A DNA stretch of 64,000 bases from Heterotrichella gracilis (taxonomy: Eukaryota > Sar > Xanthophyceae > Tribonematales > Xanthonemataceae), in contig JAULBX010025165.1 in NCBI GenBank assembly GCA_032358255.1, positions 1-64,000 of the forward strand, read 5' to 3'. The translations under genes were made by a program, and so were the position numbers. The first letter of the stretch is position 1. Each line of letters begins with the position of its first letter. Under the pieces are notes generated by a model. The model did not search any database. It was not told where the DNA came from and saw only the letters and a program-made list of their open reading frames with translations. This document shows, piece by piece, positions 49,301 through 61,712 of the stretch.

Positions 49301-52300
49301 GGAGGTTGAGCCAGGTGACTGATGCGGAGGAGGGGCGGGTGTGGCAGAACCACCCCGCGCTTCAATGGCCGGTGCCAGTCCTTGGCGGCCCAGCTGTGCT
49401 GCGGCGCCTGCGACTGGCACCTGCCAAGGGGCGCAAGGCTGGTTCTGCCTCACACGCATCTCACTCAAAGGAGTCCACCTGTGCTCAGGCCGCCAGGGCT
49501 GCCCCTCTACCGTTATTGCCAGGGCAGGTCCTCAGGAACTAAAGAGCTGAAGGACAGTCACCTTTGCTCGCCGTGGCAACTCTATCAATGTAAACCCAGT
49601 GCATTCCCTTTGCTCCCCCCCCCTGTCATACACATGCCCCGTGCCCATGCCCCTATCCCCCCTTGCAACCTCGTGCCCAACCCCGTGCACACCCTGTCAC
49701 ACACACATGACCGTCCACACCCTCCCTGCTCGCAGCAACCTCATGTTCAACCGCATCAACGGGAGCCTGCCATCGGCATGGGGATGGGGCGGCTTCCCAA
49801 ACCTCAAAGAAATGTGCGTGGGCGGGGGTGGAGGGTGGGATTGGAGGGTGGTGGTGGTGGGGTAGGCCCCATGGGCAGTGCCGCCTGGCCTCTGTGCATG
49901 CATATGTGTCTTGATTGTGGCTTAGTTATTGGCACCATAAGCTCTTTGTGCACCACCCATGCCTAGGAGTGGCATGCATCCTTCCTGGCTGTAATTTGAT
50001 GGCCCCAATGTATCCAGTCGTGACCTGCATAAGCAGCGCAGGGCATGAATGGCCTGCGTAGGCATTGCCAGGCAAAGGATTGTTGGGTGGGGTGGTGCAT
50101 GAGATGAGGCAGTGCATGCCTCCTGGGCGACCCATTCAGGCGCTGGCACCTGGCACCAGTACCACCCCGCCATTGGCATACCGTGATCGTACCGCATACA
50201 GTGATCAGCGGTCCTCAATGGGAGGCGTCTGTGATGCTTGACATGGCATGTGATGTGATGCATGTGATCAAGCTGCATTTGACCCCTACTTGATCGCAAT
50301 GGGCTGAACCCCCTCCATCCCAATTCACCCCACTCCTGCAGGTTGATAACAATAATAATAAAATAAATGATGACTCCTGCAGGTTCCTGAGCAACAACAG
50401 CCTGACGGGGGTCATACCGGTCACCTGGGGAACGGCGGGGGCGTTTCCAAGCCTGCAAAATTTGTACGTCCATCCCCACAGCGGCCATCTGCACACGCAT
50501 CCTGCTTGGCTGCCATGTGGCACAACCACCCACCACCACCACCACCACCATGTGCCTCAACACCCTGCCATGTGTCGTACCCCCCACCATCACCACCATG
50601 CCTCATCACCTACCACCGCCACTCATAAACGCAATCTCCGCCTACCCCCAACCCCACGCGTACACGCAATGTGCGAAGCACTCACCAAACACCCGTCCAC
50701 ACACGCACTCACCCCCATCCCCACCCCGATCCCAGGTGGCTTGACTCCAACAACCTCACCATCTTCTTCCCCGGGGACTGGGCAAGGGACACGGGGGGCA
50801 TGCCGCAGCTTACAATGCTGTGAGTGGGAACCCTGAAGCAAACCCTAGGCTGGTGCATTGGGTTGGAAATGCAAGTATGCATTTGCATGTAGTCCAGTGC
50901 AAAATGGCGTTGCCATTACATGCCTCTCAGTGCCTGCACTCGCCAAGCGCTGCCTGCACCTCACGCCCCTCGGTAGCTCGAGGCCATTGTACCTTTGTGT
51001 AGGGCACATCTGCTGTCCATTTGCACTGGTGATTACCCTCGTCAGGATGTACCTACCGACCCAAACTAGGCTGGTGCGTCCTCATCATGAGCGTTTGAGA
51101 CACAACAATGTTGCGAGAGAAACGCCTGTTTAGTCCCAAACCTCATTGGTACCACAACCCCAGTTATGTTGCCACACTTGGAAATGAACAATGATTGATG
51201 TAGAAATGTATCATATTTCCTCAGCACTGCCGATGGTTCCCGATAATATTTCTTGCTGGCCCCTGCCGACTGACCCCCTCCCGCCCCCTTCCCGCAGCTC
51301 CCTGTCTACCAACCTCAAGGGCTTCATCAATGTGCCGGACTGGCAGGGCAACCCCTTCGCAATGATGGACACGCTGTGAGTAGCAAAAACCCTAGGGTGT
51401 GGGGTGGACAGGCAGGGGCTCCTCTGTGCATGCATGACGGGAGGGGAAAACCCTACAAGGGTTTGCTGCAGGGTGTGAGAAATGCTCTTTGCGTACCCAT
51501 ACCATTGCCCCACACTGTCCCACCTGTGCCTACTATTTGGTGACAGGTGCCAGGCTTAGGGGTAGCTTTGAATGCAGCTGTTGAGTTGGCACTACATGAT
51601 TGCTCAGCACCTCCCCTGGCGTGCCATGTGGCCCATTTGTGTCCTCAGACACCAGAGTGTGTTTCTCCCCCTTGCAGGATTCTATCTAATCTGGGTATCG
51701 ATGGCGGCTACCCGGCCGAGTGGGGCACACAGGACTTCCTCCCCGCCCTCACCACACTGTAAGAATACTGCCCTGGTACCGCCACCCTCTGCCTGCACAC
51801 TGTCGCGCATGCATCCCGCCTCTCACACACGTGTCCATGCCACTGTAACCACATTGGTGTGGATCCATCACACTGGTGCACTCCATATAACTGCAATTGT
51901 ACCACCATTGCCCCCTCACCCCCACCCCCCACCCCCCACAGCGACCTGTCCCACAACCAGCTGACCGGCGACCTGCCGGCCTCCCCCTCCACCCCCTCCC
52001 ACCTGCCCCGCCTGCACACGCTCATGCTCCAGGCAAACTGGCTCCAGGGTGGGCTGCCAGATGCGTGGGCAAACACCTCACTCACAACAATGTATGTGGA
52101 GCGGGGGGTATGGGAGGGACTGATAAGAACGGCGTTGTATATCCAAAGAGGATGTGCACCACCTTGTGGGAAAATGGTTTAAATTTGCTTATTCTGTCAG
52201 ATTATTATATTGCCCCGTTAAAAGACACCTAGGGAGGGCTTGGTTTTGTGGAGCCAATGTTTAACAGAGTTCCATGGGTGGAACGATTGTCCTACCCCCG

Positions 52301-55300
52301 TGTTTACTGCAAGGTGCTAGGGTTTGCTAGGGTTTTCAAGGTGTTACACCCCGGCCCTGACCCTGTGTGTCCCCCCCCCTGCAGTCACCTTGAGGGCAAC
52401 GCCATCACAGGCACGCTGCCGCTGGCATGGGCAAACCCACACGCGTTGACGGAGCTCAACACACTGTATGTGACCAGACAAGCCCGGATATAATACCCCT
52501 AAAGCCTTATGTGCTGCACCCTGCCAGGACGCTGGTCTCCGCACAGGCATTCCATGACTGCGATGCAAGTCCACCCCCGCTTGCCAAGCTCCGCACCATG
52601 GCGGGCATGGAGCGTCCTTCCACATTGGGTGTCCAGCCTTTGCCTATGTGCATCAATTGCACCATCCCCCCTTGTCCCAGTGCCTTGAGCATATGTTCAT
52701 TGGCAGCATCACCTTCCTTTGCACATTGACCGCATCAACCCCCCCTTGTGTCTCGATCCCAACTTCCCCCCCCTTGTGCAGGGACCTGAGCAACAACGCG
52801 CTGACGGGGTCTTTGCCCGAGGAGTGGGGATCAAACACCACGTTTACGGCCCTCAAGTTCATGTGCGCATCCCCACCACAACCCGCTGCAGCACCATGTG
52901 CCTCTGCTACATAACCCTCTAGGGTGTCCAATGTCAACTAGGATGCGGCAAGAGCCTCAGGCTTTGCCAATCGCTCTGTTCCATAGCCCTTTTAGGAACC
53001 TGTGCGTCATTGCTAAACCCTACACCCTAACTCTAAACCCTGTGTGTTCTTCCAGGAACCTGAGCGCCAACCAGCTAGGGGGCAGCCTGCCTGATGCCTG
53101 GGGGGTGGCGGGGGCGTTCCGGGCGCTGGAGACACTGTGAGTGTACTGCATGCACTTTGGGAACCCCCACATGGCCTCTGCCACTGCCCCCTGCTTATAT
53201 GTGCCACACGCCATCACGTGTGTGAACAGGAGTTGCTCTCGTGTGCATCCAACGCCAGTGCCCTCTCAGTGGGGCTGGCCGGGTGCAAACAGCACGCTCC
53301 CTGTGACCTTGAAAAATAGCACTGCCCCACTGTCACTCCTCGCACACGCAAACACCACATCCCCACTCAACATCTTCTCTTCCCCCCTTGCAGCGACCTG
53401 TCCAACAGCTCCCTCACCGGCTCCCTCCCCCCCCTGTGGGGCGACGACGCCACCTCCCTTGCACTGCTCAACGACCTGCGCCTGAACGGCAACAGCCTGA
53501 CTGGGCCGGTGCCAACTGGGTGGGCGCAGCAGCTGGCGGAACTGCAGGCGCTGTGAGTGGTGCAACTTAAAAATCCTAGCATTACCCTTGATGAACCCTG
53601 TAAATCGTTGCCGGAGTTCCAACCAAAACCGTCTGCAAAATTCCACCAAAAGTATTTTCAAAAGCATCCCCCTCCTCATTTTCTATCTTGGTTTGACAAG
53701 GGCAGAACTCTGCAATCCACTCCCCATTGGAGGATGGTGTTTACGCCAGCGGCCTGGCAATGCGCTGCGTGCACCCTTGCAAAATCCCCAGCACTGCCTG
53801 TCGCAACCAGTGCTCCCTGCATCAGCCCCCACTCCCCTTTCAGTCCCCACAAAAGCCCTGACACAGTAAATTTTGGGGACATGCACCCTTTTACCTGGCA
53901 TCCAGCACCTCTTGACCCACTCCCACCACCATCCTTGCAGCTACATCAAGCCCGGCAACCCCTTCCTGTGCGGCCTGAGCCCCCTGCGCTCCGACCAATA
54001 CCTGTGCGCGCTGCACTATGGCTACAACGCAGGGAACAGCAGCTCCACCCCTTGCTCCCCCCCGCCCCCCGGCACCGCATACAGCCTGCCACCGCCCCCA
54101 AAGGGGGTGTACAACGACGGGGCTGTGGGTGCAGGGGATGGATCCTGGGGCAAGCTGAATCTGAACGGCACGGTGTACTGTGGGGACACCCCGCTGCACT
54201 GCGAGCCCATCATGGGCGCGGTGGGGATCAGATGCACAGGTGCGGGTGGATGTGAGGGTGGGGGGAGGGAGGGTTTATCAATAAACAGCTCGTGAATAGG
54301 GTGCATGGAGAAGGGTGGAGGGGGTTCCCGGGAGCTTATGATTGCCATACGCTACAACTTAGTGCCAGCCGCTCATGGGCAAAGTAGGCATGCGATGCAC
54401 GGGTGGATGCACCCACCCATCCAGTAGATGCATCCACCGTGGGTGCAATGGGCGGTGGGAGGGCTGGACTACAATCATCTATATCTTCATGGAACCCGAC
54501 CACACCGCCATAACAGTTCACAGACCAACCCCAGCCCCAACCCCTCTCCCCCCCTTGTGCAGCGCAATACATGCTCCCCCTCCACCTGGCGGCATCCAAC
54601 TTCCACCTGGCAGACACACCTGGGGCATGCAAACTCCACTTTTAAAAGTTGCCGACTCACAATGCCACTCTCCCTTTGCAAACGAGGTATTCAAATCCAG
54701 TCCCATTTACACAATTTCAATCCATTCACCCCCCTTTCCCCCCACTGCAGCGCAATACCTGCTCTCCCTCCAGCTGGCCGCCTCAAACTTCCACCTGGCC
54801 GACACCCCCGCTGCGTGCGCGATCGGGCGCAACGGCAGCTGGCAGGCAGCCAACCCCAACTTCTGCTCATGGGCGGGCGTCACCTGCAGCACAGACCCGC
54901 AAGGGGTGCTGCAGGTGCTGAACGTGGACCTGCGGGACTGCGGGTTGTCGGGCACACTGCCTGCGCAGCTGGCCAACGTGCAGGCGCTCACGCAGCTGTG
55001 AGTGGTGGAAACCCTGTGCAAACCCTGTGCAAAACCCTAACGTACAGGCGCTCACGCAGCTGTGAGTGTGTGTGAGGGGTGGCCTCTGTGTAAACCCTGC
55101 AGCTGTGGTGTCAGGCGGTGGTCGGGTGAAATCCCTTCTTCGTGTAGAATGCCTGCCCATGCCAGATGGCTGCTTACCGCCTCACCACACGCAAGTCATG
55201 CTGCACCATCTGACTGCACCACCTCTTGGCACACAGGCCATGCCACCCCCCCCTCCACATTCCCTCACCCGTTATGCCCCCCCTGCCCTCCCCCAGGCTG

Positions 55301-58300
55301 CTTGACGGCAACAGCTTCTACGGACCGCTGCCGTCACAGTGGGGGGCGCCAGGCGGATTCCCCTCCCTCTCAGTGCTGTGAGTATAACACCACCCCCTGG
55401 ACACACACTGCTCACACACAACCCCTGCCTGGCAGCTCGTGCACTCTCCTGACCCCAACAACATGCACAAGCACAAGCATATACCAAGCCATGTCTGTCC
55501 CAATTTGCCACCTTTGTTGACAACCCCAGCAACACCATCCTCCCCCCGTAAATGCCATCCCCACCTTCCGTCCCTCACCCCACCCCCCACCACCCCCCGC
55601 AGTGGCCTCTCCAACAACGAGCTCAACACCACCCTGCCGCCCTCATGGGGCGCACCACATGCCTTCCAGAACCTCACCGAGTGCTCCCTGGCTGACAACC
55701 AGCTGAGCGGCACGCTGCCACCGCAGTGGGGTGCAGGCTCCGCCCTCCCCAGGATCCTGCGCCTCAACCTGTCGCACAACCCCCTGACGGGCTCGGTGCC
55801 CCTGTCCTGGGTGGCCAACCTGCCCCCCCGCAGCATGTGAGTGGCGCATGTGACTGGTAGATGGTGGCATGCACTTGACTGGTAGATGGTGGCATGCACT
55901 TGACTGGTAGATGGTGGCATGCACTTGATGGTAACACTTGGAGGCCGTCATATGGACATTGAAATTGTAGTGCTGTTGTGGTTAAATGTGCTACTTCTCC
56001 CCTGGTGTTCCCAGCTTTGAATTTATAAATTTTCAATTTATAAAATCAGTGGCTACCCAAGCGCTCGTCATGTGACTTCCTTCATCATGCCCTTTCACCT
56101 TGCTCCATGCCCGGTATTCCAATGCTGACCCCCTACACCCTCCCCTCCACCAGCATGCTGGACAGCACCGAGGTTGACTACTGCAACGGCAAGAACCAGA
56201 GCCTTGCCATAGTCGCGGATGCCAGCGGGTGTGCGCCCCAGCCACCCGCACCCTCCTCCCCTGCCTTCCCCATACCCATGCCCCCTGGGCCACAAGGTGC
56301 GTGGGCCACTGCCTGGGTGAACCCTTGCGTAGGGTGTTGGCTGGCACCTGTGTTGGATTCTGTGGATGGGCGTGGTTGGTGACTTACTGCACCGCTTCCA
56401 ATTGGTGACCCATTGCGTAGGGTTTGGGCATGCACCTTAGGGTTTTTGGTGCAGACTTGAGGGCCGGGGTATGAGCTTTGTAGTCCTATAACCACACGAA
56501 AATAAGACAGTCAATTGCGTGGTTCCACAGCTGGTGCTCGATTTGCAACCCTTCTTGCACATGCAATCCACCACCCAGCCCCCTTCTCACCCCAGTCCCA
56601 TCCACCCCCCGCAGCCCCCCCGCCCCCCTCCTCCTCCAGCAAGCAGGCCATCATCATCACCGCCGCCATCACCAGCGCGGTGGTTGTCAGCGGCTGCCTG
56701 CTTGCCATGTGGCTGTGGAGGAGGAAGAAGGGCAGGCTGGTGGCGGCCATGGGGGCAGGGGGGGGGTCGGTCAAACCAGACAGCGAGGAGGGGGGGGATG
56801 CGGCAGGTGGGGGCCTGGCGAGGGGGGTGTTGTGTTTTCCCTGGCGGTGCTTTTGTGCTCGTCACTGCACAATGCTTGGCCACGTGGTCAAGTTGCTGTC
56901 ATCACATGAAAAAAATAACTTTTATTTATTTTCTTTCATGTTGAATTGTGTGTTTGGAGATAGGGATGGAATTGCATGCGGCAACCCTTGTACCATCGTT
57001 CCACCCCCCACCCCTCCCCGCAGACCTCAAGGGCTCCCCCCGCGACTGGCGCGACAGCGACGCCATGGGCGAGGGGAGCGCCAGGGGCAAGAAGGGTGCC
57101 GACCCCCCCTACGACCCGCACCCCGACGACCTCTCCCCCCCTGACCGCGAGCACTCCATCCTGCACATCTCCGACCGCCTGGTGGAGCACGAGCACCTGT
57201 GGCGCCACGACTGGAACATACGCGCGGAGGAGCTGGAGTTTTGCAAGAACAGCGCGGGGGAGGACGTGGTGCTGGGGAAGGGCGCATACGGAGTGGTGCG
57301 TGCGGGGTTGGTGGTGGATGGTGAGGGGCCGCGCCATTTCACGTCTGGCAAATCATTCTGGATTATTTTGATATCATTTTGATTCATTGTCCGTGCAATG
57401 CCGCCTGGCGCGGCGGCACAGGGCTGCCCTTGTTCGGATTATTAGTTTTATTTCATAATTAACCCCCTTTCCCCTTCCTAGGTGTACATGGCCACCTGGG
57501 AGGGCAGCCTGCCCACGGCAAGCGCAGTGCTCTGCTTATTCGCATATCTACTACTTATTCACCCTCAAGCAACCCTGTTTTCCCCTTCCTTCCTGCAGGT
57601 GTACAAGGCCACCTGGAAGGGCGGCATGTACACGGCTGTCAAGGTGCTGCGGGACATGGGGGAGGTGGCGCAAGCGGCGTTCATACGCGAGATCGCCATA
57701 CTGCAGGCCTGCCGCTCCCCACACATTGTTCAGTTCCTTGGCGCCTGCATGGACGCTGGGCTGACCATGGTTGTGACTGAGCTCATGGCGGGGGGTAGCC
57801 TGCTGAGGGCGCTGCAGGGGGGGAAAGTGAGGTGGTACAAGAGGTGAGGGGGGGTGGAGGGGCGCTCAGAAACAGTAGTTTGAATAAAATAACTGGCCTG
57901 CAGTACTGTACCTCCGATGCGCAGCGTGCTGCGCTTGACACCAAATCAGCAGTCATCCCTATGCAGTGCGCTCACACCATCCACCATTACGCGGCCTATA
58001 CTAGCAATGCCACGTACGATTTGGAGTGCAGTCATGATCACACAGCCATGCTCCCATGCAGAGGGCGGCAACATGTACTAGCGCCACTCCCTGTAGTCTG
58101 TGAGTGGGACTTACCACAGCTGTTTGCCATGCAGGGGCGACAAGATTGCGCTTGACGCCGCCCAGGGCCTGCACTACCTGCATGGCCGCAGCGTGCTGCA
58201 CCTGGACATCAAGAGCGCAAACATCCTGCTCACGGCGCAGGGCACTGCCAAGGTGGCGGATGTGGGGCTCAGCCACGTGCTCAAGGCAACGTACACAACA

Positions 58301-59584
58301 AAGGTGAGGGGGGGCATTCCTGTCAATTTGGGTTATCATGAAGGTGTGTCCCTGGTAAATTTTTCAGTTTTTTATTCATTGTTTATGCAAAAACAAATCT
58401 TACATGAATACATGGGCGATGAAAGGTACCGGGGAGTTTTTGCAAAAACAATCTTACATGAGTTACACTCAAGTTGTGTCCCTGAATTTTTTTTATTATT
58501 ATCTAACTTATTGAACATGTGTTGCAAGGCAAGCGGCTCTGCAACTCGCGCTTTCCCAACGTGGTCAATCACTTCACAAGCTTGAAAAGGCCTGCAAACG
58601 CATGCACTGACACCCAACCCCCACCCCATCCCCACCCCAGGGCGCCGTTGAGCTGAAGGGCACGTGGGGTTGGATGGCACCTGAGATCATTGTTGGCCCC
58701 CGGGTGACCGCCAAGGCCGACGTGTACTCCTTTGGGGTGCTGCTGTGGGAGATTGTCACGGGGGAGCTGCCGCAGAGGAACGCGCTCAGGGACCTGAGGT
58801 GGGGGTGTAGGGTTTAGGGTTGAGCTCGGGGTCCAAAGGTCAGGGAGGGGTGGGGGGAGACACGGGATCAATTTCACCCCACCTGACAATCAAATCATCC
58901 ATAGATTAAAAATGAAATGGGCTGTCCATATTAAAATTCCTGTATTACAGTTAAATTGAAAACAAACTATATTATAACCATAGTAATATATGATGCATTC
59001 TTGTAGTTTACATTGCTCCCCCTTCCCCCCCCAGGTGCCCCGAGGAGTGCCCCCAGGAGATCCAGGACCTCATCCTGCAGTGCCTGGAGCAGGACGCCGA
59101 TGTGCGCCCATCCATGCAGCAGGTCATAGAGGTGCTAAGGGGGCTGGGCAGGAAGGGGAGTGCGGGGGAGCAGGGGGGGCCGGACTGCGCAGGGAGGATA
59201 AGCAGGCAGGGGACTGGGGAGGAAACGGGGAAGAGCGGCCGGCAGGGAGGAGTGGGGACTGGGGAGGAAACGGGGAAGAGCAGCCGGCAAAAAGAGGGGG
59301 AGACGAGTGGGGTAGGTGGGTGTGGGGGTGAGGGGGAGACCGCCTACGCGGTACTGCAGCGAGGGCAGGGGAGCGAGCAGCCGGCAGGGGGGGTTGGGGA
59401 GGAGAGTGGGTACAAAGACACGTCCCACCAGCTGGTATCACCGTTCCAAGCCGCATCCGAGTCGGGGCCGGGGGATGGCGATGTAGGGGAGGAGCCACAC
59501 GATGTGGAACAAGGGGAGGGGCCAGAGGGCTGCAACGCCCAGCAACAACCGCACCATCGCAAAACTCAATCCTTCCCCGCATGA
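46386..59584 (+). CDS. LRR receptor-like kinase with two LRR ectodomains and non-RD TKL kinase
   Basis: Twenty-five exons join in frame to 1334 residues: 46386-46521, 47657-47810, 48212-48301, 49028-49108, 49736-49813, 50383-50463, 50736-50819, 51298-51375, 51678-51758, 51942-52091, 52385-52465, 52782-52862, 53056-53136, 53394-53552, 53941-54239, 54751-54997, 55297-55377, 55603-55836, 56154-56296, 56615-56806, 57024-57295, 57599-57843, 58135-58303, 58641-58798, 59035-59584. Order: signal peptide (1 to about 38); LRR N-cap with paired Cys; about 14 LRRs of the type LxLSxNxLTGxLPxxWG; a Cys/Pro-rich spacer; a second N-cap (FCSWAGVTC) near residue 610; about five more LRRs; Pro/Ser stalk; transmembrane helix (about 818-840) followed by WRRKK; kinase (about 950-1170) with [39 protein letters not shown]; and an acidic low-complexity tail. 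It should sense an extracellular ligand and phosphorylate intracellular targets; ligand unknown. Confidence 0.9.
48344..48545 (+). repeat. Tandem echoes of LRR kinase exon 3 end
   Basis: The end of exon 3 with its donor (48265-48325) recurs at 48344-48412, 48427-48485 and, weaker, about 48507-48545, a period near 80 bp. The first two copies keep the coding string and an ATGTG donor. CCCTAAACCC follows the real donor and the first two copies. Confidence 0.93.
54550..54636 (+). repeat. Echo of LRR kinase exon 16 start
   Basis: About 87 bases with acceptor match 54739-54826 and encode [20 protein letters not shown], then lose the frame. The real exon 16 starts the second LRR cap. Confidence 0.92.
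55039..55070 (+). repeat. Echo of LRR kinase exon 16 end
   Basis: The last ~25 coding bases of exon 16 plus GTGAGTG (54974-55006) recur 65 bp downstream almost unchanged, with AACCCTGTGCAAA repeats between. Confidence 0.92.
55848..55930. repeat. 26-bp minisatellite
   Basis: Three tandem copies of GGTAGATGGTGGCATGCACT plus TGACT follow immediately after the exon 18 donor of the LRR kinase. Confidence 0.93.
57471..57533 (+). repeat. Echo of kinase exon 22 start
   Basis: With an intact CTAG acceptor at 57480-57481, the copy encodes [16 protein letters not shown] where the real exon (from 57599) has [16 protein letters not shown]. The copy lacks the ATP-binding Lys of the kinase and soon leaves the exon sequence. 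Confidence 0.9.
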
Positions 59585-61712
59585 ACACCACCTTGAAACC
59601 CTGCACTAGGTGCGCAGCGCGCACGTTTATTTCCGTTGATAGCACAGCAGCCCAGATGGCTGTCCCGGGGTTCCTAGGGTTTCCCATAATACCGCCTGTA
59701 CTGTCCCAGCACTGCCTGCAAAGCTAGCACCAGCATAAGCACACAATTGAATAGAGGCGCAAGGGTGTACCGCACTACCCACCGTTGCATATGCATGCCA
59801 CCTAGTATTAGCCGACAGTGGCGCTGTCACAGCGCCTGCCCTTCACCATCGTGGTTGTGCATGCATTTCATTATTGTGTAGGCTGCTGGGAACTGTTTCT
59901 TGCCTAAACCTTGCCTCTCGGTACAATGATTGCAAAGGCCGCAACGTTTCGACCGGGATGGAGTGCAAGATTTTTACAGCTTGTTGTTTCTGCGTTCATT
60001 TCATGCGCCGCAGGTGTATTTATAGCATGATGGGGGGGAAAGGGGGGGGTTGCTAGCAGGTGCTAACTGAAGAGCCAGCAGAACAGTAGGGAATGAATCA
60101 AGGGCTGGGCCCGAGGATGATTTGGGGCAGGTGTACATTTTATTGCGCTCATTGCCGATAGTGTGACACAATTTTTACATGGTGAGGGCGTTTATCGTAC
60201 TAACATATTATGTGCACAACTCGCTCATAGTGTTGGCAGTCATTGTGATAATCATTCCAACTGCCACTGCCTCTATGGACTAGTCTACTGGGTGTTTTTC
60301 ACCAGCAGCCGAGGACTTGACAGCATTTAGCAACTAGTGGTCATTTTATATCTAGTTTATTAATATCTTTATTTAAATAAGGAAGTCATCCCCGTGAATA
60401 TGTTGGTTGCAAGACTCAGGTGCCTGCCAACTGCAGGTGCAGACCCTATCTACCGTTAGGGTTTGCTCGCCAACAGAACTTGATTACTTTGACACTCCTT
60501 TTGCCCCTCAAACACTACTTTTTCACGCGACTTGCCTTGCACACCCACTGCAGAGCCACAGTCTGTCTCGTTGCGACGGCAAGGTGTGCGTACCGGAAGA
60601 AAACACACGCACTGACCCGCGCTAGTCAAACTGGCTGCCCAACTCTTTGGCCAAGACACGTTATTCCACTAAACCAGCCGAGAGGACAGCTGAGTTGCTT
60701 CACCATATCCACACAAGCACCAGACGATCCACCAGCACACCCAGTACAAGCCCATCGTCTACAGGTATGCACGGTCCGACGTGGGTGCCATACTCCTCCG
60801 CCGGCACCCATGGCCACCACGCAAAGGTTGCCCTAATGTGTACCAAACGACCCTCTATCCTAAGCACATTTCTTATTCCCTGGGGTTTGCACTTGGATAA
60901 TCGCAGCTTGTTTACAAGCGCATTCGCCTGCCACACACCCAATGCCATTCTCCAGACACCCAATTTATTTTTTTTGCCATTCTATTGGCACCTGACTCTG
61001 TTGAATGCATGTGCGGGCTTTGATGTGTGGGTGGCGGTAGGGTCTGGGCCCTCATACGCTCCTGCATGCACAACTGCAAACCGTTTGCAGTCTGTTCGCC
61101 ACACGGCGAACCCTACTCCACCCTACTACACCCTACTACACCCTTTCACCCCTTGGTTGTCACCCCCGCAACCATGTGAGCCCTGCGCCACCTGTCGCAC
61201 CCTAAGTGTAACTGCAGCCGCAGCAGGTGGCAGGAGGTCGGTACAACGTTGTTGAAAGCACTCTTGGTGTACAAGCAACAAGCACACGAGCAAGCAGCAC
61301 CCCTTGTACATGCATTGGCGACACACTGCCTCGGTCTGTGCTACACCCAGCCACTGGCCAACCCTGGTATGCAACTCGCAGTTATTTGCGAAGTGTTGCT
61401 ACTATTCCATATTTAAGTAGGCCCCTTCATGCCCTCCCTTATGAGCAAATGTGCCTGCAGGGTGTTTGGGTGCCACCCTGGTTAGTGATGCACACAGTAC
61501 ATAGTGCATGCAGCAACCTGTAATCTTACTTACTTGATTTGCTATTCAGCAACACCGCAGCCAGCTTGCTCAACCATAGCATTTGCATAGGAACAGGAAT
61601 ATGGTACCTATCACACCCCACACTCACCTGCCCGCGCACTGCCCTGCTGCCACCGGTACCCACCTCCAAGCATGACACTCACCATCCAACCGCAGGACCC
61701 AACGAACCCACC
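59585..61712. other. Intergenic region, LRR kinase 3' flank and promoter side of next gene
   Basis: No gene was supported in 2.1 kb. A 12-bp tandem repeat built on CCCTACTACAC lies at about 61110-61145. A CCGCAG-type acceptor at about 61690-61695 just before the next start codon could end a 5' UTR intron. Other frames are short and without family resemblance. Confidence 0.5.

Noticed and set aside
55848-55930. CRISPR-like direct repeats
   Set aside because: Three head-to-tail copies without spacers in a eukaryotic intron; a minisatellite.
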